Source of the DNA: Herbaspirillum sp. WKF16
GTDB lineage: Bacteria > Pseudomonadota > Gammaproteobacteria > Burkholderiales > Burkholderiaceae_D
Assembly: GCF_028993615.1 (NCBI RefSeq)
Contig: NZ_CP118632.1
Span: 3,038,001-3,102,000, forward strand
Direction: 5' to 3'
DNA length: 64,000 bases
Positions within the stretch are counted from its first letter, which is position 1. The number at the start of each line of letters is the position of its first letter. The position numbers were made by a program, and so were the translations under genes. Positions 1-10,110 of this stretch are shown here, piece after piece. Under the pieces are notes generated by a model, which saw only the letters and a program-made list of their open reading frames with translations, was not told where the DNA came from and made no database searches.

Positions 1-919
1 CGACATCGGCGGCATAGACGTAATCGTCATCCAGCGTCACGCCGACGTCGCTGGAGAAGTCCTTGATCCAGCGCACATTGCCGTTGGGCAAATCGAAGCA
101 ACCGATGCGGCCCTGGTAAGCCACGGCGCAGACATCGCGCGCGCCCACGGCCGGGACGCCCGAGACGTCGGAAATACGTTCCAGCTCGGTGATGCCGCGC
201 GGATCGCCGACCGGCGCTTCCCAGCGCGGACCGCCGTTGTTCAGCGCCAGCGCCGACAGGCGGCCGCCCGGCAACGCCACGAAGGCGGTCTGCGCGCCGA
301 TCACGATGCCGGGCGCATTGCGCAGCGTCAGCGACGGCACGTTGCGCTGGACCACCCAGCGCTGGCTGCCGTTGTCGGCGTCATAAGCGGTCACGCGGTT
401 GTCGATGCTGCGGATCACGACCAGGCCTTCGCCCACGGCCGGCGCCGACAGCACCTCGCTGGAGGCCTGCGCGCTCCAGGTCGGCTTGCCCGAACCGTCG
501 AACGCCTGGATCTTGCCCTTCTCGCCCACCACCACGACGGTGCTGCCGTCACTGCCGACGCCTGCGGTCAGCGACATGTCGGCGCGCACGCGCCAGACGG
601 TCTGGCCGTTCTGGGCGTTGATGCGGATCACGGTGCCATCATTGGCTGCGGCAAAGACGCTGCCGGCGGCATAGACGGGCGCGAACGTGAAGCTGCCGGC
701 CTTGCCGACCGACACCGACCAGGCGGTCTGCACGCGCAGCTTCTGGGCGAACTCGACCAGCGGCGCCGGCGGGTTCGGATCTTTCTTGCCGGAAAACCAT
801 GCACAACCCGACAGGGCCGCGACCGCGGCCACCGCCGCCACCTTCAGGGCGAGCTTGCCGGCGGCGCCGGATCGGACTAAGGATGTTGCCTTGGCAGCAG
901 TCGCTGTCGCACTACGCAT
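1..919 (-). CDS. bamB: Outer membrane assembly lipoprotein BamB (partial, 3' end outside window)
   Basis: BamB is the beta-propeller lipoprotein of the BAM complex, which folds outer-membrane proteins; it acts on the periplasmic face of the outer membrane. Reading leftward from the ATG at 919, the product has a basic start, a hydrophobic Ala/Val stretch and a lipobox LSGC with the lipidated Cys near residue 39. PQQ/WD-like blade repeats follow, such as FAAANDGTVIRINAQNGQTV and ADMSLTAGVGSDGSTVVVVG. About 306 codons are visible, so most of an approximately 380-residue protein is present; the C-terminus lies beyond base 1. The gene follows yfgM with a 155-bp gap, the usual hisS-yfgM-bamB order of beta- and gammaproteobacteria. 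The leader before the lipobox is slightly long, but no better start is seen. Confidence 0.93.
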   Translation of the reverse strand, partial: MRSATATAAKATSLVRSGAAGKLALKVAAVAAVAALSGCAWFSGKKDPNPPAPLVEFAQKLRVQTAWSVSVGKAGSFTFAPVYAAGSVFAAANDGTVIRINAQNGQTVWRVRADMSLTAGVGSDGSTVVVVGEKGKIQAFDGSGKPTWSAQASSEVLSAPAVGEGLVVIRSIDNRVTAYDADNGSQRWVVQRNVPSLTLRNAPGIVIGAQTAFVALPGGRLSALALNNGGPRWEAPVGDPRGITELERISDVSGVPAVGARDVCAVAYQGRIGCFDLPNGNVRWIKDFSSDVGVTLDDDYVYAADV

Positions 920-1034
920 ATTGTTCTTCCTCTAAGCGATGGATGGGTTCGCGGTGGGATTGCGGTTGTATCGCCCGGCCGCGCCGGCGGCCGCTGCATC
1001 GGGATGCATCCGCGCCTGCCTGCGGATTGCGGAT

Positions 1035-1064
1035 GCGCGCGTCCGGCCTGTGCCGGGCGCGCGC
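1035..1064 (-). other. Intercistronic hairpin between yfgM and bamB
   Basis: Two 13-nt arms with one mismatch (1035-1047 and 1052-1064) enclose a 4-nt loop, about 10 nt after the yfgM stop. No T-run follows on the minus strand, so it is more likely an mRNA-stability or attenuation hairpin than a factor-independent terminator. Confidence 0.5.
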
Positions 1065-1074
1065 ATTATTGTTC

Positions 1075-1719
1075 TCAGGCCTTGGGCGCTTCGCCGCCGA
1101 TGGCGTCCAGCTTGATCTGGATGAGCTGGCGGCCCGGATCCTTGGCTTCAGTCTTTTCCAGCGCCAGCTTGTAGGCGGCGCGGGCATCGTCGCGCTTTCC
1201 CTGCGCCAGCAGGACGTCGCCCTTGCGGTCGGCGACGGCGCCGGCGAATTGCGCCGGGAAATCGCCCGACAGCACCTTGAGCGCATCGTCGTAGGACTTG
1301 GCGTCCAGCAGCACGCCGGCCAGGCGCACCGCGGCGATCGCCTTGTACTCGGCGCCGCGGCCGTGGTCGATCACCCACTGCAACTGCTTCCTGGCAGTCT
1401 CGCCGTCGTTGGCGTCGAACGCCGACTTGGCCGCCACCAGCGCGCTCATCTCGGCGTAGGCGGTGCCGCTGAACTTGTCCTGGATGTCGGCCGCGGCGCG
1501 CTGCACCTTGGCGTTGTCCTTGCCTGCCAGCGACTTCTGCTGTTCTTCATACAGCACGGAAGCCTGGCCGGCCTGGCGCGCCTGGTAGGTGTTCCAGCCG
1601 GTCCAGCCGGCGTAGGCCGCCAATGCGATGATCACCAACCAGGTGACCAGGTTGCCGTACTTCGCCCACCACGCCTTGATGGAGTCGAGCTGTTCTTGTT
1701 CTTCGAGATCGTATGCCAT
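1075..1719 (-). CDS. yfgM: YfgM family tetratricopeptide protein, ancillary SecYEG/BAM partner
   Basis: This 214-residue protein has a short acidic cytoplasmic N-terminus, one transmembrane helix at about residues 24-43 (LVTWLVIIALAAYAGW) and a periplasmic domain of TPR-like helices. That is the YfgM (DUF2133) architecture. In E. coli YfgM associates with SecYEG and PpiD and helps hand proteins over to periplasmic chaperones; that role is known for the family and inferred here. The gene starts 23 bp after the hisS stop and is followed by bamB, which fits a shared hisS-yfgM-bamB transcript. The Shine-Dalgarno before the ATG is weak. Length is close to the family norm (about 205-215). Confidence 0.92.
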   Translation of the reverse strand: MAYDLEEQEQLDSIKAWWAKYGNLVTWLVIIALAAYAGWTGWNTYQARQAGQASVLYEEQQKSLAGKDNAKVQRAAADIQDKFSGTAYAEMSALVAAKSAFDANDGETARKQLQWVIDHGRGAEYKAIAAVRLAGVLLDAKSYDDALKVLSGDFPAQFAGAVADRKGDVLLAQGKRDDARAAYKLALEKTEAKDPGRQLIQIKLDAIGGEAPKA

Positions 1720-1742
1720 GTAACTCTGAAAAAACGTAACTG

Positions 1743-3098
1743 TTAGGGATGGTAGTGCACGTGATCATGGTCATGATCGTGGTCGCCCACGATCTGTTCC
1801 ACGATGTAGTCGACCACTGCGTCGAACGCCATGCTGCTCTGGTTGGCGCGGCCCTCTTCGGCATCGCCTTCGCGCATGTGCTTGACGGTGGCGGTGCCGG
1901 CCTTGACTTCGTCTTCGCCCAGGATCACCGCGAATGCGGCGCCGCTGCCGTCGGCGCGTTTCATCTGCGCCTTGAAGCTGCCGCCGCCGTTCGACGATGC
2001 GCAATGTAGCACAACATCGAGCCCGGCAGTCCGCAAACGCTCGGCCAATACGAAAGATTGCATCTGCGCATCTTCACCCTGGTGCACCATGTAGACGTCG
2101 CACTGGTTCGGCGCGTATTGCTCGCCGTTGGCCTTCATCAGCTCCAGCAGGCGCTCCACGCCCATGGCGAAGCCGCAGGCCGGCGTCGGCTTGCCGCCGA
2201 ACATCTCGATCAGGGGATCGTAGCGGCCGCCGCCGCAGACCGTGCCTTGCGAGCCGAGCTGGTCGGTCACCCATTCGAACACGGTGCGGTTGTAGTAGTC
2301 CATGCCGCGCACCAGGCGCGGGTTGATGGTGAACGGAATATTGTTGTGGCGCAGGATCTTCTGCACGCCCTCGAAGTGCGAGCGCGATTCCTCGCCCAGG
2401 TAGTCCAGCAGCTTGGGCGCGGCGTTGACCATTTCCTGCATCGTCGGATTCTTGGTATCGAGGATGCGCAGCGGATTGGCGTGCAGGCGACGCTGGGCAT
2501 CGGTGTCCAGCAGATCCTTGTGCTGCTCGAAGTAGGCGATCAGGTCGGCGCGGTGCTTGTTGCGCTCTTCGGCGTTGCCGATCGAGTTCAGCTCCAGGCG
2601 GATGTCGGACAGGCCCAGGTCATCCCACAGGCGCTGGCACATCATGATCAGTTCGGCATCGACGTCCGGGCCGGTGAAGCCGACCGCTTCTGCGCCGACC
2701 TGGTGGAACTGGCGATAGCGGCCGCGCTGCGGGCGCTCGTGGCGGAACATCGGGCCGACGTACCACAGGCGCTTGGGGCCGTCGTAGGTCAGGTTGTGCT
2801 CCAGCGCGGCGCGCACCACGCCGGCGGTGTTCTCCGGGCGCAGGGTCAGGTTGTCGCCGTTCATGGAATCGGTGAAGGAATACATTTCCTTCTCGACGAT
2901 GTCGGTGACCTCGCCCAGGCCGCGCGCGAACAGCGCCGTCGGCTCGACGATGGGCGTGCGGATCTGCTGGAAGCCGTAGCTCTTCAACACCGATTGCACG
3001 GTGTTCTCAAACAGTTCCCACAGCGGTGCATCGGCGGGCAGGATGTCGTTCATCCCTTTCACGCCGACAATCTTCTCGACCTTCTTTTGTTCTGACAT
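1743..3098 (-). CDS. hisS: Histidyl-tRNA synthetase with His/Asp-rich C-terminal tail
   Basis: HisRS is a class II enzyme that charges tRNA-His. Class II motif 2 is visible ([18 protein letters not shown]), as are the histidine-binding segments [15 protein letters not shown] and [15 protein letters not shown]-terminal anticodon-binding domain ([12 protein letters not shown] onward) follows. I chose the ATG at 3098 ([18 protein letters not shown]); an in-frame TTG at 3125 would add nine residues but has no better ribosome site. The chosen product is 451 residues, a little longer than typical. The excess is partly a C-terminal tail, [14 protein letters not shown], with six histidines alternating mostly with aspartate. 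Such a tail can bind divalent metals; its purpose here is unknown. The gene lies between ispG and yfgM. Confidence 0.97.
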   Translation of the reverse strand: MSEQKKVEKIVGVKGMNDILPADAPLWELFENTVQSVLKSYGFQQIRTPIVEPTALFARGLGEVTDIVEKEMYSFTDSMNGDNLTLRPENTAGVVRAALEHNLTYDGPKRLWYVGPMFRHERPQRGRYRQFHQVGAEAVGFTGPDVDAELIMMCQRLWDDLGLSDIRLELNSIGNAEERNKHRADLIAYFEQHKDLLDTDAQRRLHANPLRILDTKNPTMQEMVNAAPKLLDYLGEESRSHFEGVQKILRHNNIPFTINPRLVRGMDYYNRTVFEWVTDQLGSQGTVCGGGRYDPLIEMFGGKPTPACGFAMGVERLLELMKANGEQYAPNQCDVYMVHQGEDAQMQSFVLAERLRTAGLDVVLHCASSNGGGSFKAQMKRADGSGAAFAVILGEDEVKAGTATVKHMREGDAEEGRANQSSMAFDAVVDYIVEQIVGDHDHDHDHVHYHP

Positions 3099-3217
3099 AC
3101 CGATACCGGAGAGTGTTGTCTTCAATTCAAATGACGGGCCCGCCGCATGCGTTCAGCACGCGCGGCAGGCGCAAGTGTACTGCATGGCATCCGGCACAGC
3201 GCCGGATGATGATTGCC

Positions 3218-4471
3218 TCAGGCCTGGCCGTAGTGCGTCTGCACGTATTCCAGCACCACGTTCTGGAATTCCTCGGCGATGCGGTCGCCGCGCAGCGTCA
3301 TGCGCTTCTCGCCGTCGATGAACACCGGCGCCGCCGGCGATTCGCCGGTGCCCGGCAGGCTGATGCCGATGTTGGCGTGCTTGGATTCGCCGGGGCCGTT
3401 GACGATGCAGCCCATCACCGCCACGTTCATGCCTTCCACGCCGGGATACTTGCCCTTCCACACCGGCATCTGGTCGCGCAGGTAGGTCTGGATCTTGTCG
3501 GCCAGGTCCTGGAACACGGTCGAGGTGGTGCGTCCGCAGCCCGGGCAGGCGATCACCATCGGGGTGAATTTGCGCAGGCCCATGGTCTGCAGGATTTCCT
3601 GCCCGACCACCACTTCCTTGGTGCGGTCGCCGCCCGGTTCGGGGGTCAGCGAAATGCGGATGGTGTCGCCGATGCCCTCTTGCAGCAGCACCGACAGCGC
3701 CGCGGTGGAGGCGACGATGCCCTTGCTGCCCATGCCGGCCTCGGTCAGGCCCAGGTGCAGCGGATAGTTGCAACGGCGTCCCAGCTCGCGGTACACCGCG
3801 ATCAGGTCCTGCACGCCGGAGACCTTGCACGACAGGATGATCTTGTCGCCCGCCATGCCCAGTTCTTCCGCGCGCTGGGCGTTCTCGATGGCCGACGTGA
3901 CCAGCGCTTCGTACATCACGGCCTGCGCCGACCAGGGCTCGGCGCGCCCGGCGTTCTCATCCATGATGCGGGCCAGCAGCGCCTGGTCCAGGCTGCCCCA
4001 GTTGACGCCGATGCGCACCGGCTTGTCGTACTTGCAGGCAACCTCGATCATTTGCGCGAACTGCGAATCGCGCTTGGCGCCCTTGCCGACGTTGCCGGGG
4101 TTGATGCGGTACTTGGAAAGCGCCTGGGCGCATTCCGGATAATCGGTCAGCAGCGTGTGGCCGTTGTAGTGGAAGTCGCCCACCAACGGCACGTCCACGC
4201 CCATGCGGTCGAGCTGCTCGCGGATGGCCGGCACCGCCGCCGCCGCTTCCGGCGTGTTGACGGTCAGGCGCACCACTTCGGAGCCGGCGCGCGCCAGGTC
4301 CTTGATCTGGATCGCGGTGCCGATGGCGTCCGCGGTGTCGGTGTTGGTCATCGACTGCACCATCACCGGCGCGCCGCCGCCGACGACGATCTCGCGCGCG
4401 CCGTGGCTGATCACCACACGGCGGCTGTTGCGGCGGGCCAGCGGCCCGGAAGCGATCGGGGAAGAAGACAT
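3218..4471 (-). CDS. ispG: 4-hydroxy-3-methylbut-2-en-1-yl diphosphate synthase (flavodoxin)
   Basis: IspG (GcpE) is the penultimate enzyme of the MEP isoprenoid pathway. It reduces MEcPP to HMBPP with a [4Fe-4S] cluster. The cluster ligands are seen in VIACPGCGR (Cys309 and Cys312) and [11 protein letters not shown] (Cys355), followed by the conserved Glu. The N-terminal TIM-barrel part carries RNSRRVVI and [12 protein letters not shown] use the ATG at 4471 (417 residues). A TTG at 4504 that overlaps the rodZ stop as TTGA would add 11 residues and would couple translation to rodZ, so the start is uncertain. hisS follows downstream. The rodZ-ispG-hisS order is standard in this group. Confidence 0.96.
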   Translation of the reverse strand: MSSSPIASGPLARRNSRRVVISHGAREIVVGGGAPVMVQSMTNTDTADAIGTAIQIKDLARAGSEVVRLTVNTPEAAAAVPAIREQLDRMGVDVPLVGDFHYNGHTLLTDYPECAQALSKYRINPGNVGKGAKRDSQFAQMIEVACKYDKPVRIGVNWGSLDQALLARIMDENAGRAEPWSAQAVMYEALVTSAIENAQRAEELGMAGDKIILSCKVSGVQDLIAVYRELGRRCNYPLHLGLTEAGMGSKGIVASTAALSVLLQEGIGDTIRISLTPEPGGDRTKEVVVGQEILQTMGLRKFTPMVIACPGCGRTTSTVFQDLADKIQTYLRDQMPVWKGKYPGVEGMNVAVMGCIVNGPGESKHANIGISLPGTGESPAAPVFIDGEKRMTLRGDRIAEEFQNVVLEYVQTHYGQA

Positions 4472-4500
4472 GGCGTGCGCTTGAATGCTCGGTTCGATGC

Positions 4501-5574
4501 TCAATTCAGGTTCAGGCGGGCGACATTGCTGCCGCCGGTGGCTTTCAGGTCCAGCGATTGGCCCCGCAGCGTGGCGTCGACGCCGGAGGCGTTGCCGATC
4601 ACCAGCACGGTTGCGTCCGATACGTCAAAGGCCTCGGTGGTTCCCGCCTTGAGCAGGCGGGAAATGATCGTGGTCTTGTCGGCGCGGCGGATTTCCACCC
4701 AGGAATCCTCGCGGAAGGTCAGGCGCAGCAGGTCCTTGCTGTTGACGATGTTCAGGCCGCTGGGCGCGCTGGACGAGGCCGCCGGCGCGGCGACCGCGGC
4801 CGGCGCGGAAGCGCTTGCCGACGCGGCAGGCACCGCTGCAGTCGCCGCGACCGATGGCGACGGGGCAGGCGCCGGCGTGGGTGTCGGCGCTGCAGCCGCC
4901 GGCTCGGATGCGGCCGGACCGGCCGGCTTGGCCGCGTCGTCGGCAGCACTCGAGGTGATCGTGTCGACCCGCGCGTTCACCGGCGTATCGGACGAGGCGC
5001 CGGCGTCTCCGGCAGGCGCGGCGTCAGGCGTCGCCGGCGCGGCATCGTCCTTGTGCGCCTTGAGCCAACCCAGCTGCGGCAAGTTGTCGCCCAGGTCGGT
5101 CCAGCGCACGGCGGCCGCGCCGATCACCACGGCGAGCACCACCACCCCGGCGACCACCGCCACCGGAGAGCTGTTGCCGCGGGTGCTCATCATCATGGCC
5201 GGCAACGGTCCTTCCGAGAACGGCGTCGACAGCGAATGGTTAGGCACGATGTGGTCCCGCTGCGCCACCGCCGATTCCTGCGGCATGGCCGCGGTCAGCG
5301 CATTGGCGTCCAGGCCCACCGCCTTGGCATAGCTGCGCACGAAACCGCGCGCCACCGCCAGGCCCGGCAGGGCCGAATAATTGTCCGTCTCGATCGCCTG
5401 GATCTGGCGCGGCGAGAGCTTCACCAGGCTCGCCACCTGCTCGACCGACCAGCCCTTCTTCTGCCGCTGCGCCGCCAGCGCGGCGCCAGGCAGCGTCGCC
5501 ACGGGCGCCGGAACCGGCTGCCCGTCTTCTTGCGGTTGCGACGAAGGCACTTCGTTCATTTGTTGATCACTCAT
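4501..5574 (-). CDS. rodZ: Cytoskeleton/cell-shape protein RodZ
   Basis: This 357-residue protein has a Cro/CI-type helix-turn-helix at about residues 28-92 ([20 protein letters not shown] and [20 protein letters not shown]). One transmembrane helix follows at about 136-157, then an Ala/Pro-rich periplasmic linker and a C-terminal DUF4115 beta domain ([17 protein letters not shown]). This is the RodZ layout: the cytoplasmic HTH binds MreB and the protein anchors the rod-shape machinery in the inner membrane. The ATG at 5574 is preceded by GGAG at good spacing, so I prefer it to a GTG 12 bases upstream. In most relatives a pilW/pilF gene lies between rlmN and rodZ; here only an unrecognised 100-codon frame fills the gap. 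Confidence 0.93.
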   Translation of the reverse strand: MSDQQMNEVPSSQPQEDGQPVPAPVATLPGAALAAQRQKKGWSVEQVASLVKLSPRQIQAIETDNYSALPGLAVARGFVRSYAKAVGLDANALTAAMPQESAVAQRDHIVPNHSLSTPFSEGPLPAMMMSTRGNSSPVAVVAGVVVLAVVIGAAAVRWTDLGDNLPQLGWLKAHKDDAAPATPDAAPAGDAGASSDTPVNARVDTITSSAADDAAKPAGPAASEPAAAAPTPTPAPAPSPSVAATAAVPAASASASAPAAVAAPAASSSAPSGLNIVNSKDLLRLTFREDSWVEIRRADKTTIISRLLKAGTTEAFDVSDATVLVIGNASGVDATLRGQSLDLKATGGSNVARLNLN

Positions 5575-5876
5575 CAAATGCTCCACATGGAAAGCTTTTT
5601 TTCAAACCGGACTGCGCCGGATTCTTCTGGAGCGTCCCGGCGCGGCTCGTTGCGCGCGCCCGGGAAATTCGACAACTTCAACAGCCGCCGCAGGACATCC
5701 CCGGCGACTGCACAACCCTCAACAAAAACACAAAAAGGACGCCCGGCGATGGCCGAGACGCATGCCGCCGGGGTCCTTCCAGATACTTCCTTGAGCGGAG
5801 CCGCCGGGATCGCCGCGCTTGCGGCGAGGACAGGCGCGGCACGGCCGGCAAAAGCGAACGAACAGCTTGCCGTCAC
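5574..5876 (-). CDS. Doubtful 100-codon frame filling the usual pilW position
   Basis: I do not recognise this product. The frame starts with GTG overlapping the rlmN stop (GTGA) and ends with TGA overlapping the rodZ start (TGATG), so it exactly tiles the rlmN-rodZ gap. The predicted 100-residue product begins with an Ala-rich, weakly signal-like stretch ([18 protein letters not shown]) and ends in a charged region. It has no TPR motif and does not look like PilW/PilF. Codon choice is mixed, with fewer GC-ending codons than its neighbours. It may be a chance open frame, or the eroded remains of a gene once in this slot. Tiling supports translation; composition argues against it. Confidence 0.25.
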   Translation of the reverse strand: MTASCSFAFAGRAAPVLAASAAIPAAPLKEVSGRTPAACVSAIAGRPFCVFVEGCAVAGDVLRRLLKLSNFPGARNEPRRDAPEESGAVRFEKKLSMWSI

Positions 5877-7045
5877 CCGGAGATCTCCACGATGCGGCCG
5901 AAATCCTTGCCGAACTTGTTTTGGTATTCGGCCATCTTCTGCATGCGCTCCTGCACGCGCGTACGATCCTTCACCTCGCCGGCCAGCTGGCCGCAGGCGG
6001 CGTCGATATCGTCGCCGCGCGTCTTGCGGATGGTGGTGACGATGCCGGCATCCATCAGGATCTGCGCGAACGCCTTGATGCGCGGATTGTGCGAGCGCTT
6101 CAAACCCGATTCGGGGAAGGGGTTGAACGGGATCAGGTTGAACTTGCAGGGAATGGCGGTATCGCCCCGCGTCACCAGCTCGACCAGCTCGCGCGCGTTC
6201 TGATCGCTGTCGTTGACGCCGTCGAGCATGCAGTATTCAAAGGTCACGAAGTCGCGCGGCGCGAATTCGAGATAGCGCTGGCAAGCGGCCATCAGTTCGC
6301 GCAGCGGATGCTTGCGGTTCAGGGGAATGAGCGAATCGCGCAGCGCGTCGTTGGAGGCATGCAGCGACACCGCCAGCGCCACCGGGCATTCCTGCGACAG
6401 TTTGTCGATCATCGGCACCACGCCGCTGGTGGAAAGCGTCACGCGGCGGCGCGACAGGCCGTAGGCGTTGTCGTCCAGCATCAGGCGCAGGGCCGTGACG
6501 GTCGGCTCGAAGTTCAGCAGCGGCTCACCCATGCCCATCATCACCACGTTGGTGATCTGGCGCTCACCCTTTGGGCCGGGCTCGATGCCCTTGGTCTTGC
6601 GCAATTCGAATTCCGCCATCCACAGCTGGCCGATGATTTCGGCCACGGTGAGATTGCGGTTGAAGCCTTGCTTGCCGGTCGAACAGAAGCGGCAATTGAC
6701 GGCGCAGCCCGCCTGCGAGGAGATGCAAAGCGTGCCGCGGTTTTCTTCAGGAATGAACACGGTTTCGACCGCGTTGCCCTGGCCCACGTCGACCAGCCAC
6801 TTGCGTGTGCCGTCGGTGGAGGTGTGGTCGCTGATGATGGCCGGCGCACGCACTTCGGCGCGGGTTCTCAGCTTGTCGCGCAGCGATTTGGCCAGGTCGG
6901 TCATCTGATCGAAATCAGCGACGCCGAACTGGTGTATCCAACGCTGCAATTGTTTTGCGCGAAACGGCTTCTCACCCAACTCGCCGCAGTAAGCGACGAG
7001 TTGCGCGGGATCCATATCCAGCAGATTGGTGAGAGCTGTAGTCAT
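5873..7045 (-). CDS. rlmN: Dual-specificity 23S rRNA/tRNA adenine-C2 methyltransferase RlmN
   Basis: RlmN is a radical-SAM enzyme that makes 2-methyladenosine at A2503 of 23S rRNA and A37 of some tRNAs. The radical-SAM triad is clear at Cys114, Cys118 and Cys121 (GCAVNCRFC). The methyl-carrying cysteine near the C-terminus is Cys351 (DIDAACGQL). The SAM-binding GMGEPLLNF and the LSTSGVVP segment are intact. Its 390 residues match the family. The N-terminus [16 protein letters not shown] is typical and the ATG at 7045 is the only sensible start. It lies between ndk and rodZ, as in most Burkholderiales. Confidence 0.97.
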   Translation of the reverse strand: MTTALTNLLDMDPAQLVAYCGELGEKPFRAKQLQRWIHQFGVADFDQMTDLAKSLRDKLRTRAEVRAPAIISDHTSTDGTRKWLVDVGQGNAVETVFIPEENRGTLCISSQAGCAVNCRFCSTGKQGFNRNLTVAEIIGQLWMAEFELRKTKGIEPGPKGERQITNVVMMGMGEPLLNFEPTVTALRLMLDDNAYGLSRRRVTLSTSGVVPMIDKLSQECPVALAVSLHASNDALRDSLIPLNRKHPLRELMAACQRYLEFAPRDFVTFEYCMLDGVNDSDQNARELVELVTRGDTAIPCKFNLIPFNPFPESGLKRSHNPRIKAFAQILMDAGIVTTIRKTRGDDIDAACGQLAGEVKDRTRVQERMQKMAEYQNKFGKDFGRIVEISG

Positions 7046-7139
7046 GACACTGTCGGATCAGGCCGGAGAACAAAGGCGCGGCAGGAATTGCCGCACCGGT
7101 TCGCGCCCCATCCTGAAAACCGATAAAAACAAATACAGA

Positions 7140-7565
7140 TTAACGCGAATAGACGTTCAGCGCCGGGAAGAAGTAGGCGATTTCGACGTTCGCAGTTTCA
7201 GCGGCGTCCGAACCGTGCACGGCGTTGGCGTCGATGGAATCGGCGAAGTCGGCGCGGATGGTGCCCTTCTCTGCCTTCTTCGGATCGGTGGCGCCCATCA
7301 GGTCGCGGTTCTTCAGGATCGCGCCTTCGCCTTCCAGCACTTGGATCACGACCGGGCCGGACACCATGAAGTCCACCAGGTCCTTGAAGAAAGGACGCTC
7401 GCGGTGCACGGCGTAGAAGCCTTCGGCTTCGGCGCGCGACAGTTGGGTCATGCGCGAAGCGATGATCTTCAGGCCGGCGTTTTCAAAACGGGTGTAGATC
7501 TGGCCGATCACGTTCTTTGCGACGGCGTCCGGTTTGATAATCGACAGGGTGCGTTCAATTGCCAT
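7140..7565 (-). CDS. ndk: Nucleoside diphosphate kinase
   Basis: Ndk transfers the gamma phosphate between nucleoside tri- and diphosphates and balances (d)NTP pools in the cytosol. The 141-residue product is full length. It carries the active-site block NAVHGSDA with the phospho-accepting His117, and the N-terminal [10 protein letters not shown]. The start ATG is preceded by GGAG at good spacing. The leader also contains a small GGCTT/AAGCC hairpin just upstream of the ribosome site. rlmN lies 94 bp downstream; the divergent BI-1 family gene lies upstream. Confidence 0.98.
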   Translation of the reverse strand: MAIERTLSIIKPDAVAKNVIGQIYTRFENAGLKIIASRMTQLSRAEAEGFYAVHRERPFFKDLVDFMVSGPVVIQVLEGEGAILKNRDLMGATDPKKAEKGTIRADFADSIDANAVHGSDAAETANVEIAYFFPALNVYSR

Positions 7566-7800
7566 GAGAAAAACTCCAATAAAAATAATGGCTTAAAGCC
7601 AATAAATGATAATTCAATGAACCTTGTATTTTAGCATGAAACCATCAAATTACATGGCAATTCGAGGCGTACGGACAGGCTTTGGCATCGATATCACTCA
7701 TATTGCCTCCCAGCCTCGAACTTGAACGACCGGCGAGCTGTCTGAACAAGTGCCTGCCGTGCTATGCTGTCACTCGCATTTCAACGCAATCGGAGGACAA

Positions 7801-8493
7801 ATGAATCAACATCTGGACACGACTTTCGGCCACTCGAACGTGGGCACGGCCGCTCGCAACCGCGTGCTGCGCAACACCTACTGGCTGCTGGCGCTGTCGA
7901 TGATCCCGACCGTGCTGGGCGCCTGGCTGGGCGTGCAACTGCACTTCAGCCTGTTCGCGGGCAGCCCGATGATCGGCTTCGTGCTGTTCCTGGCGATCGC
8001 CTTCGGCTTCTTCTACGCGATCGAAAAAACCAAGAATTCCGGCCTCGGCGTGGCCGTGCTGCTGGGCTTCACCTTCTTCATGGGCCTGATGCTGTCGCGC
8101 CTGATCGAGTTCACGCTGGGCTTCTCCAACGGCGCCGGCCTGATCATGACGGCCTTCGGCGGCACTGCGATCATCTTCACCGGCATGGCAACCGTCGCGA
8201 CCGTCTCCAAGCGCGACTTCTCGGGCCTGGGCAAATGGCTGTTCGCCGGCGTGCTGGTGATCCTGGTGGCGTCGCTGGCTAACATCTTCCTGCACCTGCC
8301 GGCGCTGCAACTGGCGATCTCGGTGGTGGCCATCGCCATCTTCTCGGCCTACATCCTGTTCGACGTGCAGCAGGTGATCAACGGCGGCGAGACCAACTAC
8401 ATCTCCGCCACCCTGTCGATCTACCTGGACGTCTACAACGTCTTCGTGAACCTGCTGTCCATCCTGGGCATCGTCGGCGGCAACCGCGACTGA
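7801..8493 (+). CDS. Bax inhibitor-1/YccA family membrane protein
   Basis: The product is a 230-residue inner-membrane protein with about seven hydrophobic helices. It begins MNQHLDTTFGHSNVGTAARN and ends in a helix of the LLSILGIVGGNRD type, as in the YccA/YbhL (BI-1, UPF0005) family. E. coli YccA interacts with the FtsH protease; other members are proton-sensitive calcium leak channels. Which role applies here is unknown. The start at 7801 is fixed by GGAGG five bases upstream; an upstream in-frame start at 7750 lacks this. A possible -10 (TATGCT) lies at 7763-7768. The gene stands alone between ndk and rlmD and ends at a strong terminator. Confidence 0.9.
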   Translation: MNQHLDTTFGHSNVGTAARNRVLRNTYWLLALSMIPTVLGAWLGVQLHFSLFAGSPMIGFVLFLAIAFGFFYAIEKTKNSGLGVAVLLGFTFFMGLMLSRLIEFTLGFSNGAGLIMTAFGGTAIIFTGMATVATVSKRDFSGLGKWLFAGVLVILVASLANIFLHLPALQLAISVVAIAIFSAYILFDVQQVINGGETNYISATLSIYLDVYNVFVNLLSILGIVGGNRD

Positions 8494-8520
8494 CGCGACG
8501 GGCACTTTCACCGCAGCAAC

Positions 8521-8547
8521 AAAAAAGCCGGCGCAAGCCGGCTTTTT
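8521..8547. terminator. Bidirectional factor-independent terminator
   Basis: The stem GCCGGC/GCCGGC (8527-8532 and 8537-8542) has a GCAA tetraloop, with six A upstream and five T downstream. It sits between the convergent BI-1 family gene and rlmD and can serve both strands. Confidence 0.9.
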
Positions 8548-8568
8548 CATTTCCTGCGCGACAAGGCC

Positions 8569-9930
8569 TTATTCAGGCAGGTCGAATACGGCGATCGACT
8601 CGACGTGCGCGGTATGCGGGAACATGTTGACCACGCCCGCATGCTTGAGCACATAGCCGCCCAGGTGCACCAGCACGCCGGCATCGCGCGCCAGGGTTGC
8701 CGGATTGCACGAGACGTAGACGATGCGCCGGGGCTTCAAATGCTGCTGTTCCGGCGGCAACTCCACCAGGGCCTTGCACACCTCCATTGCGCCCTCGCGC
8801 GGCGGATCGATCAGCATACGGTCGAACTTGCCGAGCGCGACGAAATCCTCGGGCTTGGCTTCGAACAGGTTGCGGCAATAGAAGGAGGTCTTGCCGTCCA
8901 CGCCGTTGACCCTGGCATTCTCCAGCGCGCGCTCGGTCAGCGCGGTGCTGCCCTCGATGCCCACCACCTCGCGCGCCTGCGTGGCCAGCGGCAGCGTGAA
9001 GTTGCCCAGGCCGCAGAACAGGTCGGCGACGCGATCCTGCGGCTGCACGTCGAGCAGGCGCAGCGCGCGCGCCACCAGCACGCGGTTGATCTGGTGGTTG
9101 ACCTGGGTGAAGTCGGTCGGCTTGAACGGCATGCGGATGCCGAATTCCGGCAGCGTGTATTGCAGCCTCGACTGCGCCGGATAGTAAGGCGCGGCGGTGT
9201 CCGGACCCTTGGTCTGCAACCACCATTCGATCTGGTGCTGGTCGGCGAAGGCCTTGAGGATGATTTCGTCGGCCGGGGTCAGCGCCCCCATGATGCGCAG
9301 CACCAGCACCGTGATCTTGGCGCCGTCATCGCCCTCGCCCACGGCCAGCTCGATTTGCGGCATGCGGTCGCGGATCGACAGCCCGGCCACCAGCTCGCGC
9401 AGCGGCACCAGCATGGCGGAGACCTTCGGCGGCAGGATCTCGCAGGTCTTCATATCGGCGATGAAGGTCGAGCGCTTTTCGTGGAAGCCCACCAGCACTC
9501 CGCCCTTCTTGGCCACGTAACGCACCGAGATGCGGGCGCGATAGCGATAGCCCCAGGTCGGTCCGTAGATCGGGCGCAGCATGGTTTCGGCGCGGGTCTT
9601 GCCGAGGTGCCACAGGTTGTCTTCCAGCACCCGCTGCTTCATCGCCACCTGGGCCGAAGGCTCCAGGTGCTGCATGGCGCAGCCGCCGCAGACGCCGAAA
9701 TGCGGGCAGCGCGGCTTGATGCGCAACGAGGACTCGCGATGCAGCGCCGTCATCACGCCCGCTTCCCATTTGGGCTTCTTGCGGTAGGACTGGAAACTGA
9801 CGCGCTCGCCCGGCAGCGCGCCCTCGACGAAGATGACCTTGCCCGGCGAACCGTCCTCGTTGTCGAGGTGGCCGACGCCGCGGCCGTCCATGTCGAGCGA
9901 CTTGATTTCGATGATGTTGTCTTGTTGCAT
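8569..9930 (-). CDS. rlmD: 23S rRNA (uracil-C5)-methyltransferase RlmD
   Basis: RlmD (RumA) methylates U1939 of 23S rRNA using SAM. The product has an N-terminal TRAM domain ([20 protein letters not shown]), then an iron-sulphur motif [14 protein letters not shown] with a later Cys. The Rossmann SAM site [14 protein letters not shown] and the nucleophile loop [12 protein letters not shown] follow near the C-terminus. The start MQQDNI at 9930 gives 453 residues. A longer in-frame version beginning near 10047 adds a Pro/Ser-rich stretch not seen in the family, so I reject it. The gene is leftward, downstream of rpoS with a 180-bp gap. Confidence 0.94.
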   Translation of the reverse strand: MQQDNIIEIKSLDMDGRGVGHLDNEDGSPGKVIFVEGALPGERVSFQSYRKKPKWEAGVMTALHRESSLRIKPRCPHFGVCGGCAMQHLEPSAQVAMKQRVLEDNLWHLGKTRAETMLRPIYGPTWGYRYRARISVRYVAKKGGVLVGFHEKRSTFIADMKTCEILPPKVSAMLVPLRELVAGLSIRDRMPQIELAVGEGDDGAKITVLVLRIMGALTPADEIILKAFADQHQIEWWLQTKGPDTAAPYYPAQSRLQYTLPEFGIRMPFKPTDFTQVNHQINRVLVARALRLLDVQPQDRVADLFCGLGNFTLPLATQAREVVGIEGSTALTERALENARVNGVDGKTSFYCRNLFEAKPEDFVALGKFDRMLIDPPREGAMEVCKALVELPPEQQHLKPRRIVYVSCNPATLARDAGVLVHLGGYVLKHAGVVNMFPHTAHVESIAVFDLPE

Positions 9931-10110
9931 GAGGGAAACCGCAGGGTGGGACTGCGGCGCGTGATGCACCGCCTGTCCGCTGCCGAAGAACGAAAGAAAG
10001 GCGGTATTGTCCGCGATCCGGCAGCCGGAGGGAAGCGCGTTGCGCATCCGCGCAACGCAAACGGAAAATCAGGGAGGCCACGCCGTAACGGCAGTCGTCG
10101 CCGGCCCGAC

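Noticed and set aside
2058..3095. Long rightward open frame opposite hisS
   Set aside because: It is the antisense shadow of hisS in GC-rich DNA; the product is His/Ala/Val-rich with no motif, and hisS is certain.
3026..5332. 768-codon rightward frame across ispG and rodZ
   Set aside because: It lies antisense to two certain genes, is low-complexity, and has no domain or ribosome site.
7681..7768. Full sigma-70 promoter for the BI-1 family gene
   Set aside because: A TATGCT -10 is present but no acceptable -35 lies at proper spacing, so only the -10 is mentioned.
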